Shown here: positions 1 through 6,852 of the stretch, piece by piece
How the letters are laid out: each line of letters starts with the position of its first letter
Position numbering within the stretch: the stretch's first letter is position 1
Source: Bog-473 sp052140165
GTDB lineage: Bacteria > Actinomycetota > Acidimicrobiia > Acidimicrobiales > RAAP-2
Assembly: GCA_052140165.1 (NCBI GenBank)
Contig: JBKQUM010000062.1
Span: forward strand, 1-9,942
Reading direction: 5' to 3'
Length of the DNA: 9,942 nucleotides
Notes under the pieces: generated by a model
The model's input: only the letters and a program-made list of their open reading frames with translations
The model's database searches: none
What the model was told of the DNA's origin: nothing
Made by a program: the position numbers and the translations under genes

Positions 1-2
1 GG

Positions 3-734
3 GTGACCCCCGACCCGGTCCCGCCGGAGCTCGACCTCTCACGCGTCCCGGTCCACGTGGCCTGCGTCATGGACGGGAACGGCCGCTGGGCCAGCGCCCG
101 CGGGCTGGCGAGGACCGAGGGGCACGCCGCCGGTGAGGAGGCGCTCCTCGACGTGGTCAACGGCGCCCTCGAGATCGGCGTCAAGTGGATCACCCTCTAC
201 GCCTTCTCCACCGAGAATTGGCGCCGGCCCCCCGACGAGGTGCGCTACCTCATGAACTTCAACCGGTCGCTGCTGGCGCGCCGCCGCGACGAGCTCAACG
301 AGAAGGGCGTCCAGATCCGCTTCGCCGGCCGGCGGGACTGGCGGGTGCCCCGCGGGGTGCTCAGGAGCATGGACGAGTCGATTCAGCTGACCAAGCACAA
401 CCGGCGCATGGTGATGACGATGGCCTTCAACTACGGCGGCCGCGCCGAGATCGTCGACGCCGTGCGCGCCCTCGTCGCCGGGGGGACCCCGGCCAACAAG
501 ATCGACGAGAAGGCTCTCCGGCGCCACCTCTACTTCCCCGACATGCCCGACCCCGACCTGGTGATCCGGACCTCGGGCGAGACCCGGATCTCGAACTTCC
601 TGCTCTGGGAGATCGCCTACAGCGAGCTCGTCTTCCCCGAGACCCTCTGGCCCGACATGCGCCGGGGGCACCTCTACGAGGCGGTCATCGACTACCAGCG
701 CCGGGTCCGCCGCTTCGGCGCCGTCAACCCCTGA
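3..734 (+). CDS. uppS: Isoprenyl (undecaprenyl-type) diphosphate synthase
   Basis: This is a cis-prenyltransferase that condenses isopentenyl diphosphate onto an allylic primer to build the long polyprenyl diphosphate carrier for cell-wall assembly, at the cytosol/membrane interface. Seen: the family signature MDGNGRWA at residues 23-30, with the Mg-binding catalytic Asp at 24, and the C-terminal substrate-binding motif RTSGETRISNF at 189-199. At 243 aa it has normal family length. The chosen GTG at position 3 sits almost at the window edge, so a slightly upstream start cannot be excluded. A TGA in another frame at 4-6 would give the same GTGA start/stop overlap seen further down, suggesting an upstream operon partner outside the window (inference). 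Actinobacteria often carry two such enzymes with different chain lengths, and chain length cannot be told from these motifs. Family assignment is very secure. Confidence 0.95.
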   Translation: MTPDPVPPELDLSRVPVHVACVMDGNGRWASARGLARTEGHAAGEEALLDVVNGALEIGVKWITLYAFSTENWRRPPDEVRYLMNFNRSLLARRRDELNEKGVQIRFAGRRDWRVPRGVLRSMDESIQLTKHNRRMVMTMAFNYGGRAEIVDAVRALVAGGTPANKIDEKALRRHLYFPDMPDPDLVIRTSGETRISNFLLWEIAYSELVFPETLWPDMRRGHLYEAVIDYQRRVRRFGAVNP

Positions 735-737
735 CGG
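721..737 (+). other. Small hairpin straddling the uppS stop codon
   Basis: CCGTCA at 721-726 and TGACGG at 732-737 are perfect inverted repeats around a 5-nt loop, and the right arm contains the uppS TGA stop. No T-run follows. It could be an mRNA 3'-end or stability element, or chance in GC-rich DNA. Confidence 0.3.
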
Positions 738-834
738 GACGGCCGCCCGGGATCCCCCGACCGAGCACCCCTGGATGGGGCGCCGACGACGGGCCGACCC
801 GGCGCGGCCCGCCCAGCTGCGAAACTGGAGGGGC

Positions 835-1161
835 ATGTCCATCACCACCCGGATCGCCGTCGCCGCCGGGATCGTGTTCCTGACCGCCGTCGTCATCGTC
901 GTCGTGCTCGCCGCGCACGCCGGGCTGGTCCTCGTCGCGTTCGTCGCCGTGGCGGCGCTCGTCGCCGGGGGCAACCTGCTCTACGGCCGCCATTCGCACG
1001 GTGCCGCCGCCGTCGAACGCGTCCGGGCCGCCCAGGAGGCGCACGACCGGGCCGCCGACGCGGCCGCCGAGGCCCGCCGCGCCGTGGCCGAGGCAGAACG
1101 GCGCGGCGAGCGCTACTGCCCCCTCGACCCCGCCCACCCCCGGCCCGGCGCCGAGCGGTGA
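835..1161 (+). CDS. Small two-helix membrane protein with coiled-coil tail, unknown function
   Basis: I do not recognise a named family. From the ATG at 835 the product is 108 aa. Two adjacent hydrophobic stretches cover about residues 5-27 and 29-50, giving a membrane hairpin. They are followed by an Ala/Glu/Arg-rich segment (about 58-90) with heptad-like spacing typical of a short coiled coil or amphipathic helix, and a Pro-rich tail with one Cys. The ATG is preferred because GGAGG lies just upstream (827-831) and because an in-frame upstream start would add an Arg/Pro-rich segment before the membrane helix. The TGA stop overlaps the recO GTG by 4 nt, and this tight coupling supports it being a real gene in the uppS-recO-hemW-glyS operon. 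The roughly 100-bp gap after uppS holds two weak hairpins and nothing else visible. Confidence 0.72.
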   Translation: MSITTRIAVAAGIVFLTAVVIVVVLAAHAGLVLVAFVAVAALVAGGNLLYGRHSHGAAAVERVRAAQEAHDRAADAAAEARRAVAEAERRGERYCPLDPAHPRPGAER

Positions 1162-1892
1162 GCCTGTTCCGTGACCGCGGCGTGGTCCTGCGGACCTACC
1201 GCCTCGGCGAGGCCGACAAGATCGTCGTCTTCCTGACCGAGCGCCACGGCAAGGTGCGCGCCGTGGCCAAGGGGGTGCGGCGGACCACCTCGAAGTTCGG
1301 CGGCCGCCTCGAGCCGCTCACCCACGTGGACCTCCTCCTGTGGCAGGGGAGGAGCGATCTCGACATCGTGAACCAGGTCGAGGTGCTCAATGCGTTCCGG
1401 CCCATCCGCGAGGACCTCGAGCGCCTGCCCCCCGGCATGGCGCTCGTCGAGGTGTCCGACCAGATGGCCCAGGAGCGCCACCCCGACCCCCAGCTCTACG
1501 CCATGCTGGTGGGCGCGCTCGGCGCGCTGGCCGACGTGCGGGCCGCCCCCGCGCTGGTGGCGCCGGCGTTCTTCCTCAAGGCGCTGGTGCTCGAGGGTGC
1601 GGGGCCCGTCCTGGGCGAGTGCGCCGCCTGCGGCGAGCCCGACGGCACGGTGGAGCTCGTGGCCTTCGACCTCGTGGCCGGCGGCACGCTGTGCCGGGCG
1701 CACCGCAGCGGCCGGTCGGTGAGCGCCGCCGGGCTGGTGCTGCTCGGCCGCATCCTCGGCGGCGACCTGGGCGCGGTGCTGGCGGGGCCGCCGCCGCCCG
1801 CCACCGACGAGGTGGCCGAGCTGGCCACCGAGGCGATGGAGGTCCACCTCGACCGCCGCATCCGCTCGGTGCGCTCCACCGCCAGCCTTTGA
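1158..1892 (+). CDS. recO: DNA repair protein RecO
   Basis: RecO is the recombination mediator of the RecFOR pathway. It binds single-stranded DNA and SSB, helps RecR load RecA at gaps, and anneals complementary strands. Seen: an N-terminal OB-fold segment beginning with the family-typical pattern of a Val-Leu-Arg strand, LGEADKIV and a Lys/Arg-rich AVAKGVRR stretch (residues about 5-40). A C-terminal metal-binding region follows, with C155-x2-C158, then C179 and H182, and an FDL..GG segment between. Many RecO proteins have four Cys here, so the last ligand appears to be His. Length is 244 aa, normal for the family. The GTG start overlaps the upstream stop as GTGA and the stop overlaps the hemW start as TTGA, so translation is probably coupled on both sides. 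No strong Shine-Dalgarno is visible. Confidence 0.93.
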   Translation: MSLFRDRGVVLRTYRLGEADKIVVFLTERHGKVRAVAKGVRRTTSKFGGRLEPLTHVDLLLWQGRSDLDIVNQVEVLNAFRPIREDLERLPPGMALVEVSDQMAQERHPDPQLYAMLVGALGALADVRAAPALVAPAFFLKALVLEGAGPVLGECAACGEPDGTVELVAFDLVAGGTLCRAHRSGRSVSAAGLVLLGRILGGDLGAVLAGPPPPATDEVAELATEAMEVHLDRRIRSVRSTASL

Positions 1893-2977
1893 GCGCCTTC
1901 GGCGTCTACGTCCACGTCCCGTTCTGCCGGGAGCGCTGCGACTACTGCGCGTTCGCCACCTACACCGACCGCGACCACCTCATGGAACGCTACGCGGAGG
2001 CCTGCGTCAGCGAGCTGCGGCGCGCCGGGGAGGCGGGTGACCTCGCGCCCGCCACCTCCGTCTTCTTCGGGGGAGGGACCCCGTCCCGCCTCCACCCCGA
2101 CACCCTGTGCCGCATCCTCGACGCCGTCCCGCGCGCGCCCGGCGCCGAGGTCACCGTCGAGTGCAACCCCGAGGACGCCGACGGGGCGCACCTCGACGCG
2201 TATCGCCGCGCCGGCGTGACCCGGGTCTCCTTCGGGCTGCAGTCGACGCAGGACCACGTCCTCGCCGGCCTCGGCCGGCGCCGGGTGCCCCAGGCGGCCG
2301 AGACCGCGTCCGCCGCGGTGGCCGCGGCCGGGTTCGCCACCTGGAACCTCGACCTCATCTTCGGCGCCGCCACCGAGAGCGACGCCGACTGGGCCGCCAC
2401 CCTCGACCACGTGCTCGGCCTCGATCACCCGCCGCCGCACCTCTCGGCCTACGGGCTGACCGTCGAGCCCGGCACGCCGCTGGCCCGCGACCGGGCCCGC
2501 CATCCCGACGACGACGCCCAGGCCCGGCGCTACGAGCACGCCGAGGCGGTGCTCGCCGGGGCCGGCTACGCCTGGGAGGAGATCTCCAACTGGGCCCGGC
2601 CCGGGCACGAGTGCCGCCACAACCACCTCTACTGGGAACAGGGCGACTACCGCGGCATCGGGTCGGCGGCACACTCGCACCGCGACGGGGAGCGCTGGTG
2701 GAACGTGCGGACGCCCGACCGCTACATCGACGCCGTGGCGGGTGGCCGCTCGCCCGAGGGCGGCCGCGAGGTGCTGACCGCCGCCCAGCGCGACTTCGAG
2801 GCGCTCTCCCTCTCGCTGCGCACGCCGCGCGGGGTGCCGTGGGACCGCCTGGAGCGCCCCGAGGAGCTCGAGGGCCTCGTGACCCGCGCCGGCGGGCGGG
2901 CGGTGCTCACCGTGCGCGGCCGGTTGCTGGCCAACGAGGTCGGGGCCAGAATCCGCTCCGGTATCCTGCTCCGATGA
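1889..2977 (+). CDS. hemW: Radical SAM HemN/HemW-family protein, probably heme chaperone HemW
   Basis: A radical S-adenosylmethionine protein of the HemN-like family. The [4Fe-4S]-binding motif C13-x3-C17-x2-C20 is followed by A-F, the HemW form, rather than the extra Cys of true coproporphyrinogen III dehydrogenase HemN. FFGGGTPS (59-66) is the family SAM-contact motif, and later segments (VSFGLQS, LSAYGLTVEPGTPL, and YEISNWARPG-like) match the family core. HemW proteins bind heme and are thought to deliver it to target proteins, but many genomes annotate them as oxygen-independent coproporphyrinogen oxidase. The start is a TTG at 1889, overlapping the recO stop as TTGA. The first in-frame ATG (1981) would remove all three cluster Cys, and no other usable start lies nearby. 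This gives 362 aa, normal length. It ends in an ATGA overlap with glyS. Confidence 0.9.
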   Translation: MSAFGVYVHVPFCRERCDYCAFATYTDRDHLMERYAEACVSELRRAGEAGDLAPATSVFFGGGTPSRLHPDTLCRILDAVPRAPGAEVTVECNPEDADGAHLDAYRRAGVTRVSFGLQSTQDHVLAGLGRRRVPQAAETASAAVAAAGFATWNLDLIFGAATESDADWAATLDHVLGLDHPPPHLSAYGLTVEPGTPLARDRARHPDDDAQARRYEHAEAVLAGAGYAWEEISNWARPGHECRHNHLYWEQGDYRGIGSAAHSHRDGERWWNVRTPDRYIDAVAGGRSPEGGREVLTAAQRDFEALSLSLRTPRGVPWDRLERPEELEGLVTRAGGRAVLTVRGRLLANEVGARIRSGILLR

Positions 2978-4299
2978 CCGAGACCGCCGGTGCCCCCGCT
3001 GACGACCTGATGGAGAAGGTCGTGCGCCTGTGCCGGACCCGGGGCTTCATCTTCCCCTCGGCCGAGATCTACGGCGGCTTCCGCTCCACCTACGACTACG
3101 GGCCGCTGGGCGTCAACATGCTGCGCAACCTCAAGAACGCCTGGTGGCGCGCCATGGTCCAGCTGCGTGACGACGTGGTCGGGCTCGACGCCGCCATCCT
3201 CGGCCCGCCCGCCGTCTGGGAGGCCTCGGGGCACCTGGCCACCTTCACCGACCCCCTGGTCGACTGCAAGAGCTGCCACGAGCGCTGGCGGGCGGACAAG
3301 ATCGACGGGGTCTGCCCCAACTGCGGCTCGCACGACCTCACCGAGGCGCGCGCCTTCAACCTCATGTTCAAGACCCACGCCGGCCCCGTCGAGGACGAGG
3401 GCCACGTGGCCTACCTCCGGCCCGAGACGGCGCAGGGCATGTTCACCAACTTCGCCCACGTGCTGGGCACGACGCGCAAGAAGCCGCCCTTCGGCATCGC
3501 GCAGGTGGGCAAGTCCTTCCGCAACGAGATCACCCCGCAGAATTTCGTGTTCCGCACCCGCGAATTCGAGCAGATGGAGATGGAGTACTTCGTCCCGCCC
3601 GCCGACGCCCAGACGTGGTTCGACTACTGGCTGGCCGAGCGCATGCAGTGGTATCTCGACCTGGGCATGCCGGCCGACAGGCTCCGCCTGCGCCACCACG
3701 AGGCGAGCGAGCTCTCGCACTACTCGCGGGGCACCGCCGACGTGGAGTTCGAGTTCCCCTGGGGCTGGGACGAGCTCGAGGGCATCGCCAACCGCGGTGA
3801 CTTCGACCTCACCGCGCACGCCGCCCGGTCGGGCGTCGCCCTGGACTACTTCGACCCCCAGACCAACGAGCGCTACACGCCGTACGTGATCGAGCCGGCC
3901 GCCGGCGCGACCCGGACGATGATGGCCTTCCTGCTGGCGGCCTACAGCGAGGACGAGGTGGGGGGCGAGGCGCGCACGGTGCTGCGCCTGCACTGGCGGC
4001 TGGCGCCCTACCAGGTGGCCGTGCTGCCGCTCTCCAAGAAGGACACGCTCGAGCCCGTGGCCCGCAAGGTCCTGGCGACCCTGCAGCCGCACTTCATGTG
4101 CGACTACGACGTCACCCAGAGCATCGGCCGGCGCTACCGCCGCCAGGACGAGGTCGGGACGCCGTGGTGCGTGACGGTCGACTTCGACTCCCTCGAGGAC
4201 GACGCCGTCACGGTGCGCGACCGCGACACGACCGAGCAGGTGCGCGTCCCGATCGCCGACCTGGTGTCCGAGTTGCGCCGGCGCACCGGCGAGGGGTAG
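2974..4299 (+). CDS. glyS: Glycyl-tRNA synthetase (homodimeric class II type)
   Basis: Charges tRNA-Gly with glycine in the cytosol. Seen in order: the N-terminal FIFPSAEIYGG motif with YDYGPLG (residues about 25-46); a zinc-binding knuckle with C98-x2-C101 and C114-x2-C117; class II motif 2 starting GKSFRNE (179-185), followed by an FRTREFEQMEMEYF segment; motif 3 around IEPAAGATR (306-314), whose Arg contacts ATP; and a C-terminal anticodon-binding domain ending with GRRYRRQDEVGTPW. At 441 aa it matches the alpha2 enzyme, not the alpha/beta tetramer. The A-T pair before the motif 3 Arg, in place of the V-D usual in Firmicutes, resembles the actinobacterial form from memory. The ATG start overlaps the hemW stop as ATGA. 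It is the last gene of the plus-strand operon. The symbol glyQS is also used. Confidence 0.96.
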   Translation: MTETAGAPADDLMEKVVRLCRTRGFIFPSAEIYGGFRSTYDYGPLGVNMLRNLKNAWWRAMVQLRDDVVGLDAAILGPPAVWEASGHLATFTDPLVDCKSCHERWRADKIDGVCPNCGSHDLTEARAFNLMFKTHAGPVEDEGHVAYLRPETAQGMFTNFAHVLGTTRKKPPFGIAQVGKSFRNEITPQNFVFRTREFEQMEMEYFVPPADAQTWFDYWLAERMQWYLDLGMPADRLRLRHHEASELSHYSRGTADVEFEFPWGWDELEGIANRGDFDLTAHAARSGVALDYFDPQTNERYTPYVIEPAAGATRTMMAFLLAAYSEDEVGGEARTVLRLHWRLAPYQVAVLPLSKKDTLEPVARKVLATLQPHFMCDYDVTQSIGRRYRRQDEVGTPWCVTVDFDSLEDDAVTVRDRDTTEQVRVPIADLVSELRRRTGEG

Positions 4300-4321
4300 G
4301 GCCCCCGCCGGGCGTCCACAG

Positions 4322-4353
4322 GCGGTCGACCAGGAATCGGCCGGACCGACCGC
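4322..4353. terminator. Candidate bidirectional terminator hairpin between glyS and the ABC permease gene
   Basis: GCGGTCG (4322-4328) and CGACCGC (4347-4353) form a perfect 7-bp stem. The stem can be extended inside by CC/GG and GG/CC pairs around an AATCGG loop. It lies 22 bp past the glyS stop and 11 bp past the convergent permease stop. No T-run follows on either strand, which is common in high-GC actinobacteria, so the terminator role is inferred from position and symmetry. Confidence 0.5.
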
Positions 4354-4364
4354 ACGGAATCTGC

Positions 4365-5185
4365 TCAGGCCACCTTGCGGTACTTGCGCACCGCGGCGGG
4401 CGCAAGGACCACCAGCAGGCCGGCGCACCACAGCAGCGCCGCTTCCACCGCGCCGGTGTCGTGCAGGACGCCGCCGACCATGAGCGACCGCGCCGCGTTG
4501 ACCACCTGGGTCACGGGTTGGTGATAGGCGAAGGCCTGCAGCCAGCCCGGCATGAAGGCGACGGGGACGAAGGCCGACGAGGCGAAGAGCAAGGGGAAGA
4601 TCAGCGGGAAGACCATGACCTGGGCCGTCTCCGCGTTGGGTGCGGACAGGCCGATGTAGGCGAACCCCCAGCTCAGCGCGTAGGCGAAGAACAGGATCAG
4701 CAGCACGCCGCAGGCGAAGTACGCGACGTTGGTCCCGATGCGGAAGCCCACGGCGTAGCCGACGGCCGTGATCAGCACGACCACGAAGACGTTGCGGACC
4801 ACGTCCGCGGTCGTGCGCCCGGCCAGCACCGCGGCGCGGCTCATCGGCAGGGCGCGGAACCGCTCGATCAAGCCCTTGTGGAGGTCCTCGGAGAGCCCCG
4901 CCGCCGTGCTCATGGCGCCGAAGATGACCGTCTGCACGAAGATGCCCGGCATGAGGAACTGGATGTAGTGGCCGCCCGGGACGTGAATGGCCCCACCGAA
5001 GACGTAGGTGAAGAGCAGCACGAACATGATGGGCTGCAACGTGGTGAAGAAGAGCGCCTCGGGCGTCCGGGTGAGCGCCAGCAGGTTGCGCCACGTGATC
5101 GTCATGACGTCGGACACGGCCCACGACAGGCGGTTGCCCTGGCTCGGCTGGCTGAGGCGCACCGGTGCGGTGATGGCGGTCGTCG

Positions 5186-5189
<4 letters not shown>
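4365..5189 (-). CDS. ABC-2 type transporter permease (DrrB-like)
   Basis: Membrane subunit of an ABC exporter. About six hydrophobic segments are visible, near residues 45-65, 76-97, 127-148, 153-180, 188-212 and 247-266, after a hydrophilic N-terminus of about 40 residues. The cytoplasmic coupling region EDLHKGLIERFRALPMSR (101-118) and the stretch from PLIFPLLFASSAFVPV through PGWLQAFAYHQPVTQVVNAAR are typical of ABC-2 membrane proteins of the daunorubicin-resistance DrrB type. Length is 274 aa, normal. Its ATG overlaps the stop of the ATPase gene as ATGA, and an AAGGA Shine-Dalgarno (complement of 5196-5200) lies inside the ATPase 3' end. It almost certainly works with that ATPase. Efflux of a lipophilic compound or antibiotic is likely for the family, but the substrate cannot be told from sequence. 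Confidence 0.92.
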
Positions 5190-6234
<1,045 letters not shown>

Positions 6235-6235
<1 letters not shown>

Positions 6236-6260
6236 TGATAAAGAAACTTAGTGATAAAGT
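6235..6260 (+). promoter_or_regulatory. Possible promoter of marR
   Basis: TTGATA (6235-6240) and TAAAGT (6255-6260) resemble -35 and -10 hexamers, but their spacing is 14 bp, shorter than ideal. TAAAGT lies at -13 to -8 from the GTG start, close to the position expected for leaderless transcription. Both boxes lie within or beside the direct repeats, which would allow autoregulation. This is tentative. Confidence 0.35.
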
Positions 6261-6266
6261 TACTTA
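6236..6266. repeat. Tandem 15-bp direct repeat, candidate MarR operator
   Basis: TGATAAAGAAACTTA (6236-6250) and TGATAAAGTTACTTA (6252-6266) match at 13 of 15 positions and are offset by 16 bp. Each contains a near-palindromic core AAGWWACTT; in the second copy AAGT-T-ACTT is a perfect 9-bp palindrome. A separate inverted pair, AACTT (6245-6249) and AAGTT (6257-6261), spans the junction. The patch is strikingly AT-rich against its surroundings and fills the whole gap between the divergent start codons. Binding by the adjacent MarR protein is inference from position and symmetry. Confidence 0.6.
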
Positions 6267-6274
6267 CGTGTCAA
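6245..6274 (-). promoter_or_regulatory. Predicted promoter of the ABC transporter operon
   Basis: On the minus strand, a perfect -35 hexamer TTGACA (complement of 6269-6274) is followed after 18 bp by TAAGTT (complement of 6245-6250), which fits the TAnnnT -10 pattern. Transcription would begin within a few nt of the ATG at 6235. The -35 overlaps the GTG start of marR on the other strand, and the -10 lies inside the direct repeats, so a bound regulator would block it. Confidence 0.6.
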
Positions 6275-6759
6275 GACAATGGTCACGCGCCGAGCTGGCC
6301 CAGCAGCTGCGCAACGAGATCATGGGGTACCTCGGCGCGGCGAGCGACTTCAACGAGGGGCTGGCCAAGAAGCTGAGGCTGAGCAGGACGGACATGCGAT
6401 GCCTGGACCTTATTGGTCGCCTCGGCCCCATGACCGCGGGCCGGCTCGCCGAGGAGAGCGGGCTGACCACCGGGGCGGTCACGTTCATTCTCGACCGGCT
6501 CGAGGGGGCGGGCATGGTGACGCGGCGCCGGGACACCGAGGACCGGCGCCGGGTCTGGGTCGAGATCGTCCCCGAGGCCCGGCAGCGGCTCCAGGTGCTG
6601 CAGCAGCCGGTCGCCGAGGAGATGCGCGAGGTGGCCCAGCGCTTCAAGGCCGACGAGCTGGCCGTCGTGCGCGACTTCATGCGCCAGGCCAAGGAGGTCT
6701 TCTTGCACCACGTCGCCGGTGGCGCGGCCGCTTCGGAGGAGGCCCCGGAGGGAAAGTAG
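6268..6759 (+). CDS. MarR-family transcriptional regulator
   Basis: Winged helix-turn-helix regulator, probably a dimeric repressor released by a small ligand. From the GTG at 6268 the product is 163 aa, normal for the family. Seen: an N-terminal dimerisation helix (about 6-33), then LGPMTAGRLAEESGLTTGAVTFILDRLEGAGMV (52-84), covering the helix-turn-helix with recognition helix about 67-79. The beta wing has the hallmark Asp/Arg pattern RRDTEDRRR (87-95), and C-terminal helices close the dimer. The GTG is chosen over the in-frame TTG at 6235 because the intervening codons are AT-rich, coincide with the operator repeats and would overlap the divergent ATPase start. There is no Shine-Dalgarno; TAAAGT at 6255-6260 could be a -10 for a leaderless mRNA. 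It likely represses itself and the ABC operon. Confidence 0.9.
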   Translation: MSRQWSRAELAQQLRNEIMGYLGAASDFNEGLAKKLRLSRTDMRCLDLIGRLGPMTAGRLAEESGLTTGAVTFILDRLEGAGMVTRRRDTEDRRRVWVEIVPEARQRLQVLQQPVAEEMREVAQRFKADELAVVRDFMRQAKEVFLHHVAGGAAASEEAPEGK

Positions 6760-6768
6760 GCTGAGCAT

Positions 6769-6790
6769 CCCCGTCCCAGGTTGGGAGGGG
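6769..6790 (+). terminator. Hairpin just after marR, possible terminator
   Basis: CCCC (6769-6772) and TCCCA (6774-6778) can pair with TGGGA (6782-6786) and GGGG (6787-6790), leaving one bulged G and a 3-nt loop. It starts 10 nt after the marR stop and precedes ppdK. No T-run follows. The TGGGA arm could instead pair with TCCCA at 6792-6796, so this may be part of a leader structure rather than a terminator. Confidence 0.4.
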
Positions 6791-6798
6791 TTCCCAGT

Positions 6799-6820
6799 GA
6801 CCGCGCTCGCCATCGCGGTC
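6799..6820 (+). other. Perfect inverted repeat in the ppdK leader
   Basis: GACCGCG (6799-6805) and CGCGGTC (6814-6820) form a 7-bp stem with an 8-nt loop, 32 nt upstream of the ppdK start codon. It may be an mRNA leader hairpin or an operator. No -10/-35 pair is obvious in the 93-nt marR-ppdK gap, so the ppdK promoter remains unplaced. Confidence 0.4.
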
Positions 6821-6841
6821 CGCGGTTCGCCCGCCCAGGGC

Positions 6842-6848
6842 AAGGAGG
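6842..6848 (+). promoter_or_regulatory. Strong ribosome binding site of ppdK
   Basis: AAGGAGG lies 4 nt before the ATG at 6853. It is the strongest Shine-Dalgarno in the window, and it decides the start against an in-frame TTG at 6781, whose extra 24 codons are Arg/Pro-rich and overlap the leader hairpins. Confidence 0.8.
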
Positions 6849-6852
6849 CCCG

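Noticed and set aside
768..780. CCCC-TGGAT-GGGG hairpin between uppS and the small membrane gene
   Set aside because: Only four base pairs in GC-rich DNA and no T-run. This is expected by chance.
775..834. Upstream in-frame start for the small membrane protein
   Set aside because: It adds an Arg/Pro-rich stretch before the first membrane helix, whereas the ATG at 835 has GGAGG just upstream.
1340..1888. Upstream in-frame extension of hemW into recO
   Set aside because: The extension is Arg/Pro/Gly-rich shadow of recO. The recognisable HemW sequence begins right at the TTG at 1889.
2107..2973. Upstream in-frame extension of glyS through hemW
   Set aside because: It is an Arg/Pro-rich shadow of hemW. 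The ATG at 2974 gives the normal GlyRS N-terminus and length.
6236..6266. Direct repeats as a CRISPR fragment or transposon target duplication
   Set aside because: There are only two copies, adjacent at 16-bp offset with no spacer or element between them, placed precisely at a divergent promoter. An operator is the simpler reading.
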